64,000 nt of DNA from an uncultured Bacteroidota bacterium (GCA_902546725.1 CACCLB010000006.1:56817-120816), one strand, 5' to 3'; shown: positions 1 to 8,065, numbered from the stretch's first letter. The notes: generated from the letters alone by a model not told the origin. Numbers and translations are program-made.

Positions 1-180
1 ACGGATGAACAAGCAAGACATATGGTAGATATTCTAAAAAAGAAATCAGAACTAATTAAGAACTTCTACCATAAAATTGAGAAGTATCGATTATCAGGTG
101 ATGAACAAGCTTATAAACGAAAACTAAGAGAACTATTAGAAAAAGAAGAGATAAAAGTATATGGAAAGAAGATTGAGTAA
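1..180 (+). CDS. 3' end of an unrecognised gene (partial)
   Basis: An open frame enters from the left edge and ends with TAA at 178-180, giving the last 59 residues of a protein. The peptide is rich in Lys and Glu and looks helical. I recognise no family. The next start codon (161) lies inside it, so the two genes overlap by 20 bases and are probably co-transcribed. It belongs to the integrative element. The start and full length are not visible. Confidence 0.5.
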   Translation, partial: TDEQARHMVDILKKKSELIKNFYHKIEKYRLSGDEQAYKRKLRELLEKEEIKVYGKKIE

Positions 181-373
181 AAAAGATTTAATGGAACTCT
201 ATGGAGTAGATAGAGTAACCATAGAAGATTGGAGAAGATATAGAGGATTAAAGATGATAGAAGTATCTACTCATTCTAAATACATCACAGAAAAGGATTT
301 ATTAGAGTGGGAAAATAGTCTTAAGGGGGATAATAAAGTTAAGAGGTTAATTAATAAAAGTGTATCAGAATGA
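161..373 (+). CDS. Small helix-turn-helix protein (excisionase/MerR-like)
   Basis: This 70-residue basic protein begins with a helix-turn-helix-like segment: SKKDLMELYGVDRVTIEDW over residues 6-24 reads as helix, turn (YGVD) and recognition helix (RVTIEDW). The pattern 'ITEKDLLEWE' at 42-51 is typical of MerR-like or excisionase-like DNA-binding domains, where a wing is followed by a short helix. Such small proteins on integrative elements often act as recombination directionality factors or regulators. That role is inferred; only the HTH-like pattern is seen. Its start overlaps the end of the preceding gene by 20 bases. Confidence 0.5.
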   Translation: MERRLSKKDLMELYGVDRVTIEDWRRYRGLKMIEVSTHSKYITEKDLLEWENSLKGDNKVKRLINKSVSE

Positions 374-536
374 AGGAATAAGAAGGTTTGATAGACTCTC
401 CTAAATAAGGATTATTTAACTACTCTATCAGTATTTCAAAGATGAGGTTTCTTGTAACTGAGAAAAGTTCTTTTCCCCAAAACCCTAATCGGAGTGGTTT
501 TTATATCGGGATTACATTTTTTCATATAAGAAATCA

Positions 537-544
537 TATTTTTG
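537..544 (+). promoter_or_regulatory. -7 box TATTTTTG before the acyl-cassette operon
   Basis: TATTTTTG matches the Bacteroidota -7 consensus TAnnTTTG. It ends 4 bases before the ATG at 549, so the transcript would be essentially leaderless. No clear -33 TTTG is seen. The rest of the 374-548 gap holds only a weak hairpin (479-501). Confidence 0.4.
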
Positions 545-548
545 TTAA

Positions 549-839
549 ATGAATGAAAAAATTAAATCCGGTTTAGTAAAATTACTTAGAGATTTTGTTA
601 AAGAAAATGAAATTGAATTAGATAAGGATGTTGTTTTAGATGAAAACGTAAGGTTAATTGGAACATCTTCAGTTTTTGATTCTATGGAGCTTGTTCAATT
701 TATCGTTGAGGTTGAAAGTTTATTAGATGAGGAATTTGAAATAGAAATTGAGCTAACATCAGAGAAAGCAATGTCCAGAAGAAATAGTCCTTTTATATCA
801 ATTAATACATTGACAGAATATATTGTAGATGAATCCTAA
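549..839 (+). CDS. Acyl carrier protein-like protein
   Basis: This is a 96-residue acidic protein with the four-helix acyl carrier protein pattern. The phosphopantetheine site is Ser45 in FDSMELVQF (usual form DSL/DSM followed by a hydrophobic helix). It would carry an acyl group on a pantetheine thioester in the cytoplasm for the ligase, reductase and possible transferase encoded downstream. It is slightly longer than housekeeping AcpP (about 78 aa) and divergent, which fits a dedicated carrier. It is the first gene of a five-gene coupled operon; the next start lies 11 bases inside its end. The specific acyl cargo cannot be read from the sequence. Confidence 0.75.
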   Translation: MNEKIKSGLVKLLRDFVKENEIELDKDVVLDENVRLIGTSSVFDSMELVQFIVEVESLLDEEFEIEIELTSEKAMSRRNSPFISINTLTEYIVDES

Positions 840-1530
840 AATAAAAACCATTTTAATTACTGGTAACAGAAAAGGAATAGGAAGATACCTCTCTGAATAT
901 TACCTAGGAAAAGGATATAATGTAGTAGGTTGTTCTAGATCTAATTCAGACTTATCTCATAAAAATTACACTCACTATTTGTGTGATGTGAAAGAAGAAA
1001 AAGAGGTTAAAAAAACTGTTAGAGAAATAAAAAAAAATAGTGGTGTTGATATATTAATAAATAATGCAGGTAAAGCTTCTTTAAATCATTCTATTCTTAC
1101 ACCATCCGAGACAGTAAAAGATCTTTTTGAAACTAACTATTTAGGCACTTTTTTGTTCTCAAGAGAGTGTTCTAAACACATGATTAAAAATAAATGGGGG
1201 AGAATAATCAACTTTTCTACAATAGCTGTTCCTCTTGATTTGGAAGGAGAAATGGTATATGCATCCTCCAAAAGTGCTATTGAGAAAATGAGTAGGATAA
1301 TGTCTAAAGAATTATCAACCTATAACATAACCATTAACACAATAGGTCCTACTCCTGTATATACTGATTTGATTAAAGTTGTACCCAAGGATAAAGTTGA
1401 GGAAATCATAAATATGCAAACAATAAAACGATTTGGATCCTTTGAGGATATTTCAAATGTGACTGATTTTTTCATTAACGATGAAAGTTCTTTTGTAACA
1501 GGTCAAAGAATATATCTTGGTGGATTGTAA
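829..1530 (+). CDS. Short-chain dehydrogenase/reductase (FabG-like)
   Basis: This 233-residue classical SDR has the nucleotide-binding TGNRKGIG at residues 11-18, NNAG at 78-81 and catalytic Ser130, Tyr144 and Lys148 (YASSK). Length and motifs match 3-oxoacyl-ACP reductases such as FabG, which use NADPH to convert 3-oxoacyl-ACP to 3-hydroxyacyl-ACP. Its position directly after an acyl carrier protein supports an acyl-ACP substrate, but a sugar or other ketone cannot be excluded. Its TAA shares one base with the ATG of the next gene (TAATG), so translation is probably coupled. It lies in AT-rich, probably acquired DNA. Confidence 0.8.
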   Translation: MNPKIKTILITGNRKGIGRYLSEYYLGKGYNVVGCSRSNSDLSHKNYTHYLCDVKEEKEVKKTVREIKKNSGVDILINNAGKASLNHSILTPSETVKDLFETNYLGTFLFSRECSKHMIKNKWGRIINFSTIAVPLDLEGEMVYASSKSAIEKMSRIMSKELSTYNITINTIGPTPVYTDLIKVVPKDKVEEIINMQTIKRFGSFEDISNVTDFFINDESSFVTGQRIYLGGL

Positions 1531-2852
1531 TGATTGAAGTAATTAGAAAATACGAAGGAGAGTGTTTAATTGACCTTAATGGAACTTACACTTTTTCTGA
1601 TCTTGTTAGTCAAACAAATAAATTCAAAAACCTATTATCTAATAAGATTAGAAATCATGATAGAGTTTTAATCTATTCAGATTATACTTTTCATTCCATA
1701 TCACTACTTCTATCATTGTCGGATCTTAATATTAACATAATTCCTATAGTTAAAACTACAGAATCAGAATATCAAGAAAAAGTTGAATCAGTTAACCCTC
1801 ATTTGATTCTATCATTTAATGATGAAAATAAACTAATCATTAAAAATTCTAAATTAACTCAAAATAAAGAAGATGTCTTTAATGATGTGACTAATAAGGG
1901 AGATACAGGAATTATTTTGTTTTCGAGTGGTACTACTGGAAAACCAAAAGTAATGATTCAAAACCTTACCAAAATTATATCATCTATTAAAGCTCCTCGA
2001 AGACAAAAATCTTTAAGGTTTATAATTCTATTAATGTTTGACCATATAGGAGGATTGAACACTTTATTTAATTGTTTAATCAATGGGTCTCCTTTTGTTA
2101 TTCCACTAGACAGAAGTCCCTCTTTAGTTATTTCTCTTATATACAAATATCAAGTAAATATTCTTCCCACTACACCAACATTTCTGAACCTATTAATGAT
2201 AGATGAAAGTTTTGATTCTTCAAAATTAAAATCTCTGAAGCTTATTACATACGGAACAGAACGGATGTCAGAAATAATTTTAAATAAACTGAACTCAAGT
2301 CTACCAAAAGTTAAATTATTACAAACTTTTGGGACTAGTGAAACAGGAATTCTCAAAACACAAAGTAAATCGTCTAATAGTTTGTTTTTTAAAATAGTTG
2401 ATGATGAAAAAGAATATAAAATAGTGGGTGATGAACTTTATTTGAGATCAAAAACTCAAGTTAATGGGTATGTCAATCAAAGTAGTGAGGATTTTTTAAA
2501 TGATGGTTGGTACGCTACTGGAGACCTTGTTGAAACAGATGAAGATGGTTATATTAAAATTATAGGAAGAAAAAATAAATTAATTAACGTGGGAGGGTTA
2601 AAAGTTCTTCCAAAAGAAATTGAAGATGTTATCAATTCCGTAAATGGAGTTGATGACTCAACGGTTTATTCAGAACCAAATAACCTTGTGGGAAACATTG
2701 TTTGTGCTAAAATCTTCACGAAGTTGGAAAACACTAAAGAATTAAAATCAGAAGTTAAATCAGTTTGTAGAAAAAATTTAGACAAATATAAGGTGCCAGT
2801 TAAATTATATTTTGAAAAATTAGAAATGACAACAAGAGGAAAGAAACTATGA
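1530..2852 (+). CDS. Acyl-AMP ligase (ANL superfamily)
   Basis: This is a 440-residue AMP-forming ligase. It has the A3 phosphate-binding loop SSGTTGKPK near residue 135, the TGD motif in YATGDLVETDEDGY, the hinge and A8 region GRKNKLINVGG, and a terminal lysine motif TTRGKKL whose Lys438 would be the A10 catalytic lysine. It should activate a carboxylic acid with ATP and load it onto the carrier encoded at 549-839. It is shorter than typical acyl-CoA ligases (500 aa or more) because the N-terminal domain is compact. It starts on the last base of the SDR gene, and its stop overlaps the next start as ATGA. The acid is unknown. Confidence 0.8.
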   Translation: MIEVIRKYEGECLIDLNGTYTFSDLVSQTNKFKNLLSNKIRNHDRVLIYSDYTFHSISLLLSLSDLNINIIPIVKTTESEYQEKVESVNPHLILSFNDENKLIIKNSKLTQNKEDVFNDVTNKGDTGIILFSSGTTGKPKVMIQNLTKIISSIKAPRRQKSLRFIILLMFDHIGGLNTLFNCLINGSPFVIPLDRSPSLVISLIYKYQVNILPTTPTFLNLLMIDESFDSSKLKSLKLITYGTERMSEIILNKLNSSLPKVKLLQTFGTSETGILKTQSKSSNSLFFKIVDDEKEYKIVGDELYLRSKTQVNGYVNQSSEDFLNDGWYATGDLVETDEDGYIKIIGRKNKLINVGGLKVLPKEIEDVINSVNGVDDSTVYSEPNNLVGNIVCAKIFTKLENTKELKSEVKSVCRKNLDKYKVPVKLYFEKLEMTTRGKKL

Positions 2853-3769
2853 TCAGTCTACTTAAAGAAGGAGATAAACCTCAGTTTATGGATTTCTTAA
2901 ATTCCCACTGGAAGAGAGATCATGTTTTTGTTAAAAGTGAACTTCTTTTTGACTACCAACATAAAAGTGGTGACGAATATAATTTTTTGGTTACCAAAAG
3001 GGAAGATAAAATATCATCAATCTTAGGGTTTATACCATCAGATTCTAAAGAGAATCATATTTGGCTTGCAATTTGGAAATCAAAATCCGAAAATGGAACT
3101 GATGGGATATCTTTATTATTTAGATTACTTAAAAGAAAACCGATATTCATAGGCGCTTTAGGAATTTCATCCAAGGCGAAAAATCTATATAAAGGTTTAA
3201 AATGGGAGTCAGGTAAATTGTCTCATTATTACTTATCAAGTAACAAAAAAAGTAACTTAAGGGTTTTTAATTCTAATAAAAGAATTGAGAATTTTCTGTT
3301 TTCAAGTAAACATAAATTCTCTCAAAACCAAGACTGGTGTTTGCCTAAAAAGGACAAGTATTACTTAGAAAAAAGATATTTGAAACACCCCTTTTTTAAA
3401 TATTATTTTTTGACCATCTTAAATAATAAGATTACATTTGTAGGTAGAGTTGTAGAATATAATTCATTAAAAGTATTTCATGTCGTAGATGTTTTGGGAG
3501 ATTTAAATGGAAAAAAAATTTCTGATTCAATTTCATCCTTTTTAAAAAAAGAAAGTTTTGACTTATTTGAGATGTTGATTTTTGATTCAAGAGGGATAGA
3601 TTCTGACTTAATGATTAAAAATAAATCGGAAGTTATCCCTACATATTTCTCACCATTTGAATACCGAAATATCCAAATTGAATTATGTTATAAAAAATCA
3701 AAGGAATTACCTGTGAGATTTTTTCTCGGTGATAGTGATCAAGATAGACCAAATCAATTAAATTCATGA
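2849..3769 (+). CDS. Unrecognised protein, possible GNAT/FemAB-like acyltransferase
   Basis: This is a 306-residue cytoplasmic-looking protein with no signal peptide. The layout suggests two mixed alpha/beta halves like GNAT or FemAB acyltransferases: the first half ends with a 'LGISSKAKNLYKGLKW' stretch similar to the GNAT pattern of a late helix (AxxLYxxxGF), and the C-terminus carries FFLGDSDQDRPN. I remember similar Asp/Gln/Arg tails in hypothetical proteins of polysaccharide clusters, but that is recollection. Between an acyl-ACP ligase and a deacetylase, transfer of the acyl group to a sugar amine is the natural inference. It is coupled by 4-base overlaps on both sides. Confidence 0.45.
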   Translation: MISLLKEGDKPQFMDFLNSHWKRDHVFVKSELLFDYQHKSGDEYNFLVTKREDKISSILGFIPSDSKENHIWLAIWKSKSENGTDGISLLFRLLKRKPIFIGALGISSKAKNLYKGLKWESGKLSHYYLSSNKKSNLRVFNSNKRIENFLFSSKHKFSQNQDWCLPKKDKYYLEKRYLKHPFFKYYFLTILNNKITFVGRVVEYNSLKVFHVVDVLGDLNGKKISDSISSFLKKESFDLFEMLIFDSRGIDSDLMIKNKSEVIPTYFSPFEYRNIQIELCYKKSKELPVRFFLGDSDQDRPNQLNS

Positions 3770-4689
3770 ATATGGTAGAGTTTATTATGTATCATTATGT
3801 TAGAGATCTGAAAAACTCACAATTCCCAAAAATCAAAGGATTGGATTATCAGGATTTTTTGGGTCAAATTAAATTTCTTAAAAAGGAGTATAATTTCCTG
3901 TCTATTGAAAAGTTTTTAAATTCTGATTTTGATCAAAATAAAAAGAATTGTGTTCTCACTTTTGATGACGGATACGTTGACCATTATGATTTTGTTTTTC
4001 CCTCCCTACTTGAAAATAATATTAAGGGGGCTTTTTTTACACCAGTAGATACGGTTAAAGAAAACAAACTTTTGGATGTTAATCTCATTCATATAATTTT
4101 AGCATCAGAGAAGGAGGATAAAATTTTTGAAAGGATAAATTATCATTTTCAAAAGATTGATAATTCGGATAAACTTTCTAAATACATTGAACAAATAAAT
4201 ACTAAATCACGTTATGACACAAAAACCACAATAATTATTAAAAGGCTATTGCAAAAGGTCCTACCTTTAAATGTTAGAAGCGAAATTTGTCGATTATTAT
4301 TAGAGGATTTTGTGGAAGAGGATGAAATAAGTTTATCAAAATCATTGTATATGTCACAAATCCAAATTAAAGAGATGATTTCAAATGGCATGCATTTTGG
4401 AAGTCATGGAAAATCACATTTTTGGTTTTCATCACTTGATAAAACCGAACAAGAAAAAGAAATAATATCCTCAATTAATTTTTTAGATTCTCTGTATGAT
4501 AAAGATTATGTTTTAACCATGTGTTACCCATACGGAAATTATAATAAAGACACTTTAAAACTATTGACTAAACATCAATTTAAACTTGGATTAACGACTG
4601 TCCCTAAGACCTATATTATAGACGATAATATCTTGGAAATCCCTCGTTGGGATACCAATGATTATTATCCAATTGGGAAAAATTATTAA
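3766..4689 (+). CDS. Polysaccharide deacetylase family protein
   Basis: This 307-residue NodB-type (carbohydrate esterase family 4) protein shows motif 1 LTFDDGYVDHY (Asp67, Asp68), motif 2 SHGKSHFW (His-x3-His metal ligands) and motif 3 CYPYGNYN. These enzymes remove N-acetyl groups from amino sugars using a bound metal. It has no signal peptide (it begins with a YHYV-type strand), so it may act in the cytoplasm on a lipid- or nucleotide-linked sugar. It ends the operon. Freeing an amine that the cassette then re-acylates is an inference from context. A 41-base gap separates it from the convergent methylase gene, with no terminator seen. Confidence 0.8.
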   Translation: MNMVEFIMYHYVRDLKNSQFPKIKGLDYQDFLGQIKFLKKEYNFLSIEKFLNSDFDQNKKNCVLTFDDGYVDHYDFVFPSLLENNIKGAFFTPVDTVKENKLLDVNLIHIILASEKEDKIFERINYHFQKIDNSDKLSKYIEQINTKSRYDTKTTIIIKRLLQKVLPLNVRSEICRLLLEDFVEEDEISLSKSLYMSQIQIKEMISNGMHFGSHGKSHFWFSSLDKTEQEKEIISSINFLDSLYDKDYVLTMCYPYGNYNKDTLKLLTKHQFKLGLTTVPKTYIIDDNILEIPRWDTNDYYPIGKNY

Positions 4690-4730
4690 TCCTAATTTAT
4701 CTAATAACGTTAAACCTTGTCATTAAGTTT

Positions 4731-6095
4731 TTAAAAAATCCTCAAATCATATCCCACAAAACTCCTTTCCAATTTATCACAAACCCTTCCAGTGGTTCCA
4801 CTACCCATAAAAGGGTCTAATACTAATTCAAACTCTTTTGAGGTTTGAAGGATTGGTAGAGTTATTATTTCTTCAGGGAAAGGAGCTGGGTGTTCTCCTT
4901 CAATATCTAACTTTTGATTTGCAACTGATGTTCTCACAATATCCTCATTCCAATAATCTCCCATGTTCTTTCCTTTGATGTTGGGTAGGTAAGGTGATAT
5001 AGAATTTGAGTACTCCCCATTTACACTTCTGTGTCGAGGTGGAAGAGAAGGTTTAGTTTTATCTGAGAGTTTGGTGAGTGTTGGATAATAATCATACTCC
5101 ATTGATTTGGTCAGATGAAAGATAAACTCATAAGATGGAGTAAGGTTAGATTTTGATGATGAGGGTTTGGGATTGGTCTTTGACCAGATAATGGTATTTC
5201 TAAGTATCCATCCTTGTTCTTGAAGTTTAATAACTATCCTATGAGGAACATTTTGAAGATTTCCATTATAAAAAGTATCCCCAAGGTTAAGAAAGAAACT
5301 TCCCCGTTCATTTAATACTCTCTTACAATCTCTTAGATGTTCCGATAGATTTAGTACAAACTCCTCAGAGGTTTTCTCATTTCCTAATCCTTCTTCTTCA
5401 AAATATTTTCTTTTATTCCAATAGGGTGGAGAAGTAAAAATGGTTTGTACTTCACCATCGAGTAACTCACTCATATCATGAGATGATTTCTGATAAAACC
5501 TCCATGATGAGTTCTTAGTTGTTTTTGATTTATTGTTGGATTTGGTTTCTCTACTTTCTTTCTCTTTTATCTCTCGTTGTATTTGAAGATAAGATTGGTT
5601 TACAGTAAGAATTCCTTTATCTAAGAGTTCTATATGGTCAGGGTGATGTTTATGAATAAAAATCAATCTTTGTAACTGAGAAGAAGAGATTCCCATTTCT
5701 TTAGAAACTATATCACGAGAAGAACTTCTGTTAGATTTAACAGAAGTTAAATCCGTTCTTCTCCCTTGTCCTTTTCTGTAATACCCATCAAGTATTAGAT
5801 ATTCATTAATAAGTTCCTTAAAACTCTTTATTCGTTGTTTATTGAAGTGGATAAGGAGTAATTCCTCTTCACCATCCTTAACTTCTTTCACTTCAACCTC
5901 AACTTCTTCCCATCCCAATTTTTTAATAGATTCAAATCTTCTATTTCCACTGATTACTTGATTACGAGAATCAATAATTAGAGGTTGTAACAATCCAACC
6001 TCTGAAATACTTTCCATCAGTTCCTCAATAAAGGATAGGGTGTAGATTTCTTTGTTCTTAGGATGATGTTTAAGTGAGGATACTTTAACCTTCAT
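4731..6095 (-). CDS. ParB-like domain fused to DNA methyltransferase
   Basis: This is a 454-residue fusion. Residues 1-90 are ParB/Srx-like, with the signature ISGNRRFESIKKLG at 48-61, followed by a possible HTH region (about 125-175). The C-terminal half is an amino-methyltransferase with motif IV TSPPYW at 221-226 and the SAM-binding motif I LDPFMGSGTT near 427, in the order IV then I (beta class). SPPYW is common in N4-cytosine enzymes, though N6-adenine is possible. No restriction gene is adjacent, so it looks like an orphan methylase. ParB-methylase fusions are common on phages and integrative elements, where they may protect DNA. It is transcribed with or beside the integrase. Confidence 0.85.
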   Translation of the reverse strand: MKVKVSSLKHHPKNKEIYTLSFIEELMESISEVGLLQPLIIDSRNQVISGNRRFESIKKLGWEEVEVEVKEVKDGEEELLLIHFNKQRIKSFKELINEYLILDGYYRKGQGRRTDLTSVKSNRSSSRDIVSKEMGISSSQLQRLIFIHKHHPDHIELLDKGILTVNQSYLQIQREIKEKESRETKSNNKSKTTKNSSWRFYQKSSHDMSELLDGEVQTIFTSPPYWNKRKYFEEEGLGNEKTSEEFVLNLSEHLRDCKRVLNERGSFFLNLGDTFYNGNLQNVPHRIVIKLQEQGWILRNTIIWSKTNPKPSSSKSNLTPSYEFIFHLTKSMEYDYYPTLTKLSDKTKPSLPPRHRSVNGEYSNSISPYLPNIKGKNMGDYWNEDIVRTSVANQKLDIEGEHPAPFPEEIITLPILQTSKEFELVLDPFMGSGTTGRVCDKLERSFVGYDLRIF

Positions 6096-6134
6096 AGAGT
6101 GAAGGTAGCAAAGAATTTTATGGTATGCAAGTAA

Positions 6135-7736
6135 TCAGGAAATCAACTGTTTTACTTTCTCTTTCCAAACATCTTCTGGAAGTGTTCCCATTTCTTTTAA
6201 CCTCAACAGTGTTTTTAATTGTTCTTCAGTTTCTGCGGTAATGGATTTTGATTTCTTTTCTTTTTTCTGGTCAAGTTCTTGATTGAATAGCCCATCGTTT
6301 ACTTTCATGATATCCTTATCCAAAACATTGTAATATCCGTCAAAGACCTTTTGAGTAGTATGTCCTGTCATTTTCATTATACTCCTAATCGGTGTTCCTA
6401 ACTCAATGTGTTCTCTAATAAAAGTTCTTCTCCCGATATGTGATGAAACGATTGAATAAAGTGGAATAAAACTTGTGTTCTCCTCTTTTCCGTTTAAATC
6501 CCAATCCCTAACTCTTACCCCTCTATCAAGACCAATGTGTTTACAGATTTCTTTTATGTAACTGTTGTATTTCTGATTAGATATTGCATTGCCAAATTTT
6601 GTTCTTGGAAAAAGGTAATTATGAGCGTTTTTATTCTTTGAGTACTTCTTCCAAATCTCAAAAGTCATTCTGTTAATCCTAACTCGTACAGGTTCCTTTT
6701 GAATTTTAATCTTTTCCATAAAAAATGAAAAGTAACCTAATCTTTTTCCATTGATTTCTTCTGTATCGTAATCAAAATCTCCAATCTTCATTTTAACCAT
6801 ATCTCCAAACCTACACCCCACGTTACAGAGAAAAATCAACATGTCTTTATACACCTCAAAAGAGGTATATGTAGAAGACCATCTTTTGTTATCAGTATCA
6901 ACCCAAGAATCATCAAGATATATTAGTCTTCTCTCCTTTTGAAGTACTTCAGTGTGATTCGGGTTTTGAATAGAGTACTTATCATAATTGTATAGTTTGA
7001 GTACCTCATCTCTTTTGAAAAAGATTACTTCTCCTCCTCCATCACTAAGTACAATTCCATCTGGTTTCTTTATACTGAAATTGGTTCCATACTTTTCATT
7101 ACTCCAGTTTGAGAATCTTGAAAGTGCTTTCATTCTCTTTCTAATAGTGGAGGGTCTTAAACCTTTTCTATCATAACTCCATCTACAAAATCCATATACC
7201 CAATCACTATCTAAGTCCTCTGGAAATAATAATACATTGTTTTTGGTTTGATACTCTGAGGTATATTCTCGTATTTGTTTGATACTTGTATTTGTACTTC
7301 TCTTTGTTGAGGTTCTGTTATTGTAGGAAGTTGAATTAATCCACTTCTCATATTCTGTAAGCATGGGTAAAAAATGAATCTCCTTTCTACTAACAACCTC
7401 TTTAGTTCTTTTATCCTTTCTTAGATAACTTCTTACAAGTTCTACTAAGGGTTCTTTATCTTGTTTTTTAATGGTAAGAACTATTCCATTGATTTCATCA
7501 AGTTTATTTTTAATGAGTAGATTTTTATCTCTGTAATCCTTATCAGAAGATTTTATCGGGTCTTTGGAAGTTTTCTTTCTCCAATTATCGTCCCAATCTT
7601 TAATTTGACAAACAACCCCTGTACTAACCTTAGTTCTCTTTCCCTTGTAGTAGTAATCGATAATGATGGGAACAGAATCCTTTTGATTAAGGTGATTCTT
7701 ATTATTTTTATAGTCCAACCTGTAATAAAGTCCCAT
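6135..7736 (-). CDS. Tyrosine recombinase (integrase)
   Basis: This is a 533-residue phage-type integrase. The N-terminus has an arm-binding-like domain (beta strands around YYKGKRTKVSTG), the centre a SAM-like core-binding domain (about 130-235), and the C-terminal catalytic domain shows Arg in GCRFGDMVKMKIGDFD, His-x-x-Arg in SSHIGRRTFIREH, a second His in MTGHTTQKVFDGYY, and the nucleophile Tyr in the same stretch. A C-terminal tail ends in a short helical DUF4368-like segment. Its start is 134 bases from the tRNA, the usual arrangement for an element integrated at a tRNA 3' end. The gene is intact, so the element may still be mobile. Confidence 0.9.
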   Translation of the reverse strand: MGLYYRLDYKNNKNHLNQKDSVPIIIDYYYKGKRTKVSTGVVCQIKDWDDNWRKKTSKDPIKSSDKDYRDKNLLIKNKLDEINGIVLTIKKQDKEPLVELVRSYLRKDKRTKEVVSRKEIHFLPMLTEYEKWINSTSYNNRTSTKRSTNTSIKQIREYTSEYQTKNNVLLFPEDLDSDWVYGFCRWSYDRKGLRPSTIRKRMKALSRFSNWSNEKYGTNFSIKKPDGIVLSDGGGEVIFFKRDEVLKLYNYDKYSIQNPNHTEVLQKERRLIYLDDSWVDTDNKRWSSTYTSFEVYKDMLIFLCNVGCRFGDMVKMKIGDFDYDTEEINGKRLGYFSFFMEKIKIQKEPVRVRINRMTFEIWKKYSKNKNAHNYLFPRTKFGNAISNQKYNSYIKEICKHIGLDRGVRVRDWDLNGKEENTSFIPLYSIVSSHIGRRTFIREHIELGTPIRSIMKMTGHTTQKVFDGYYNVLDKDIMKVNDGLFNQELDQKKEKKSKSITAETEEQLKTLLRLKEMGTLPEDVWKEKVKQLIS

Positions 7737-7783
7737 TAATCAGTCAATTAACTCTTTCTAATATACGAAAAATTACTGAATTT

Positions 7784-7805
7784 TAGTACCCTATATAGTA
7801 CCCTA
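7784..7805. repeat. Two direct repeats TAGTACCCTA near the attachment end
   Basis: The 10-mer TAGTACCCTA occurs at 7784-7793 and again at 7796-7805, two bases apart, between the integrase start and the tRNA. Short tandem direct repeats at this position are typical arm-type binding sites for integrase or excisionase. Binding is inferred. Confidence 0.45.
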
Positions 7806-7826
7806 AAGGAGTTTTTGTGTAAAAAC

Positions 7827-7865
7827 AAAACCCCAACGAGTTGTAAATCAACTAGTTGAGGTTTT
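7827..7865 (-). terminator. Intrinsic terminator of the CAU tRNA
   Basis: The arms at 7827-7843 and 7849-7865 form a 17-base-pair stem with two mismatches around a TAAAT loop. On the minus strand it is followed by a T-rich tail (TTTTGTTTTT when read with the stem end). It sits just after the tRNA, so it should end the tRNA transcript before the integrase gene. Confidence 0.6.
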
Positions 7866-7869
7866 CTGT

Positions 7870-7946
7870 TGGTGGTCCCACCTGGGCTCGAACCAGGGAC
7901 CAACTGATTATGAGTCAGCTACTCTAACCAACTGAGCTATAGGACC
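7870..7946 (-). tRNA. tRNA with CAU anticodon (Met or Ile2), integration site
   Basis: The minus strand folds as a complete cloverleaf of 77 bases including an encoded CCA (7870-7872). The acceptor arm is GGTCCTA pairing with TGGGACC, the anticodon CAT is at 7910-7912, and the T loop is GGTTCGAGCCC. A CAU anticodon means elongator methionine or the lysidine-modified isoleucine tRNA; I cannot tell these apart by eye, and initiator identity is unlikely because positions 1 and 72 pair as G-C. The integrase gene lies just downstream of the 3' end, so the 3' half is the likely attB/attR core. A -7 box lies upstream. Confidence 0.9.
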
Positions 7947-7976
7947 TTGTAAAAAAACATATTGTTTTTCTGAGAT

Positions 7977-7984
7977 CAAAAATA
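7977..7984 (-). promoter_or_regulatory. -7 box for the CAU tRNA
   Basis: On the minus strand these bases read TATTTTTG (TAnnTTTG consensus), ending 30 bases before the tRNA 5' end, a plausible distance for a tRNA precursor leader. Confidence 0.45.
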
Positions 7985-8065
7985 CTATATATTCCTAAAT
8001 TCCAAACACAAAATAAACAGTAATCAAGAATCTACTAAAAATTAATTGTAAATTATTTTTGTTAA

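Noticed and set aside
479..501. Terminator after the HTH gene
   Set aside because: AAAACC/GGTTTT gives only six pairs with an 11-base loop and no clean T run.
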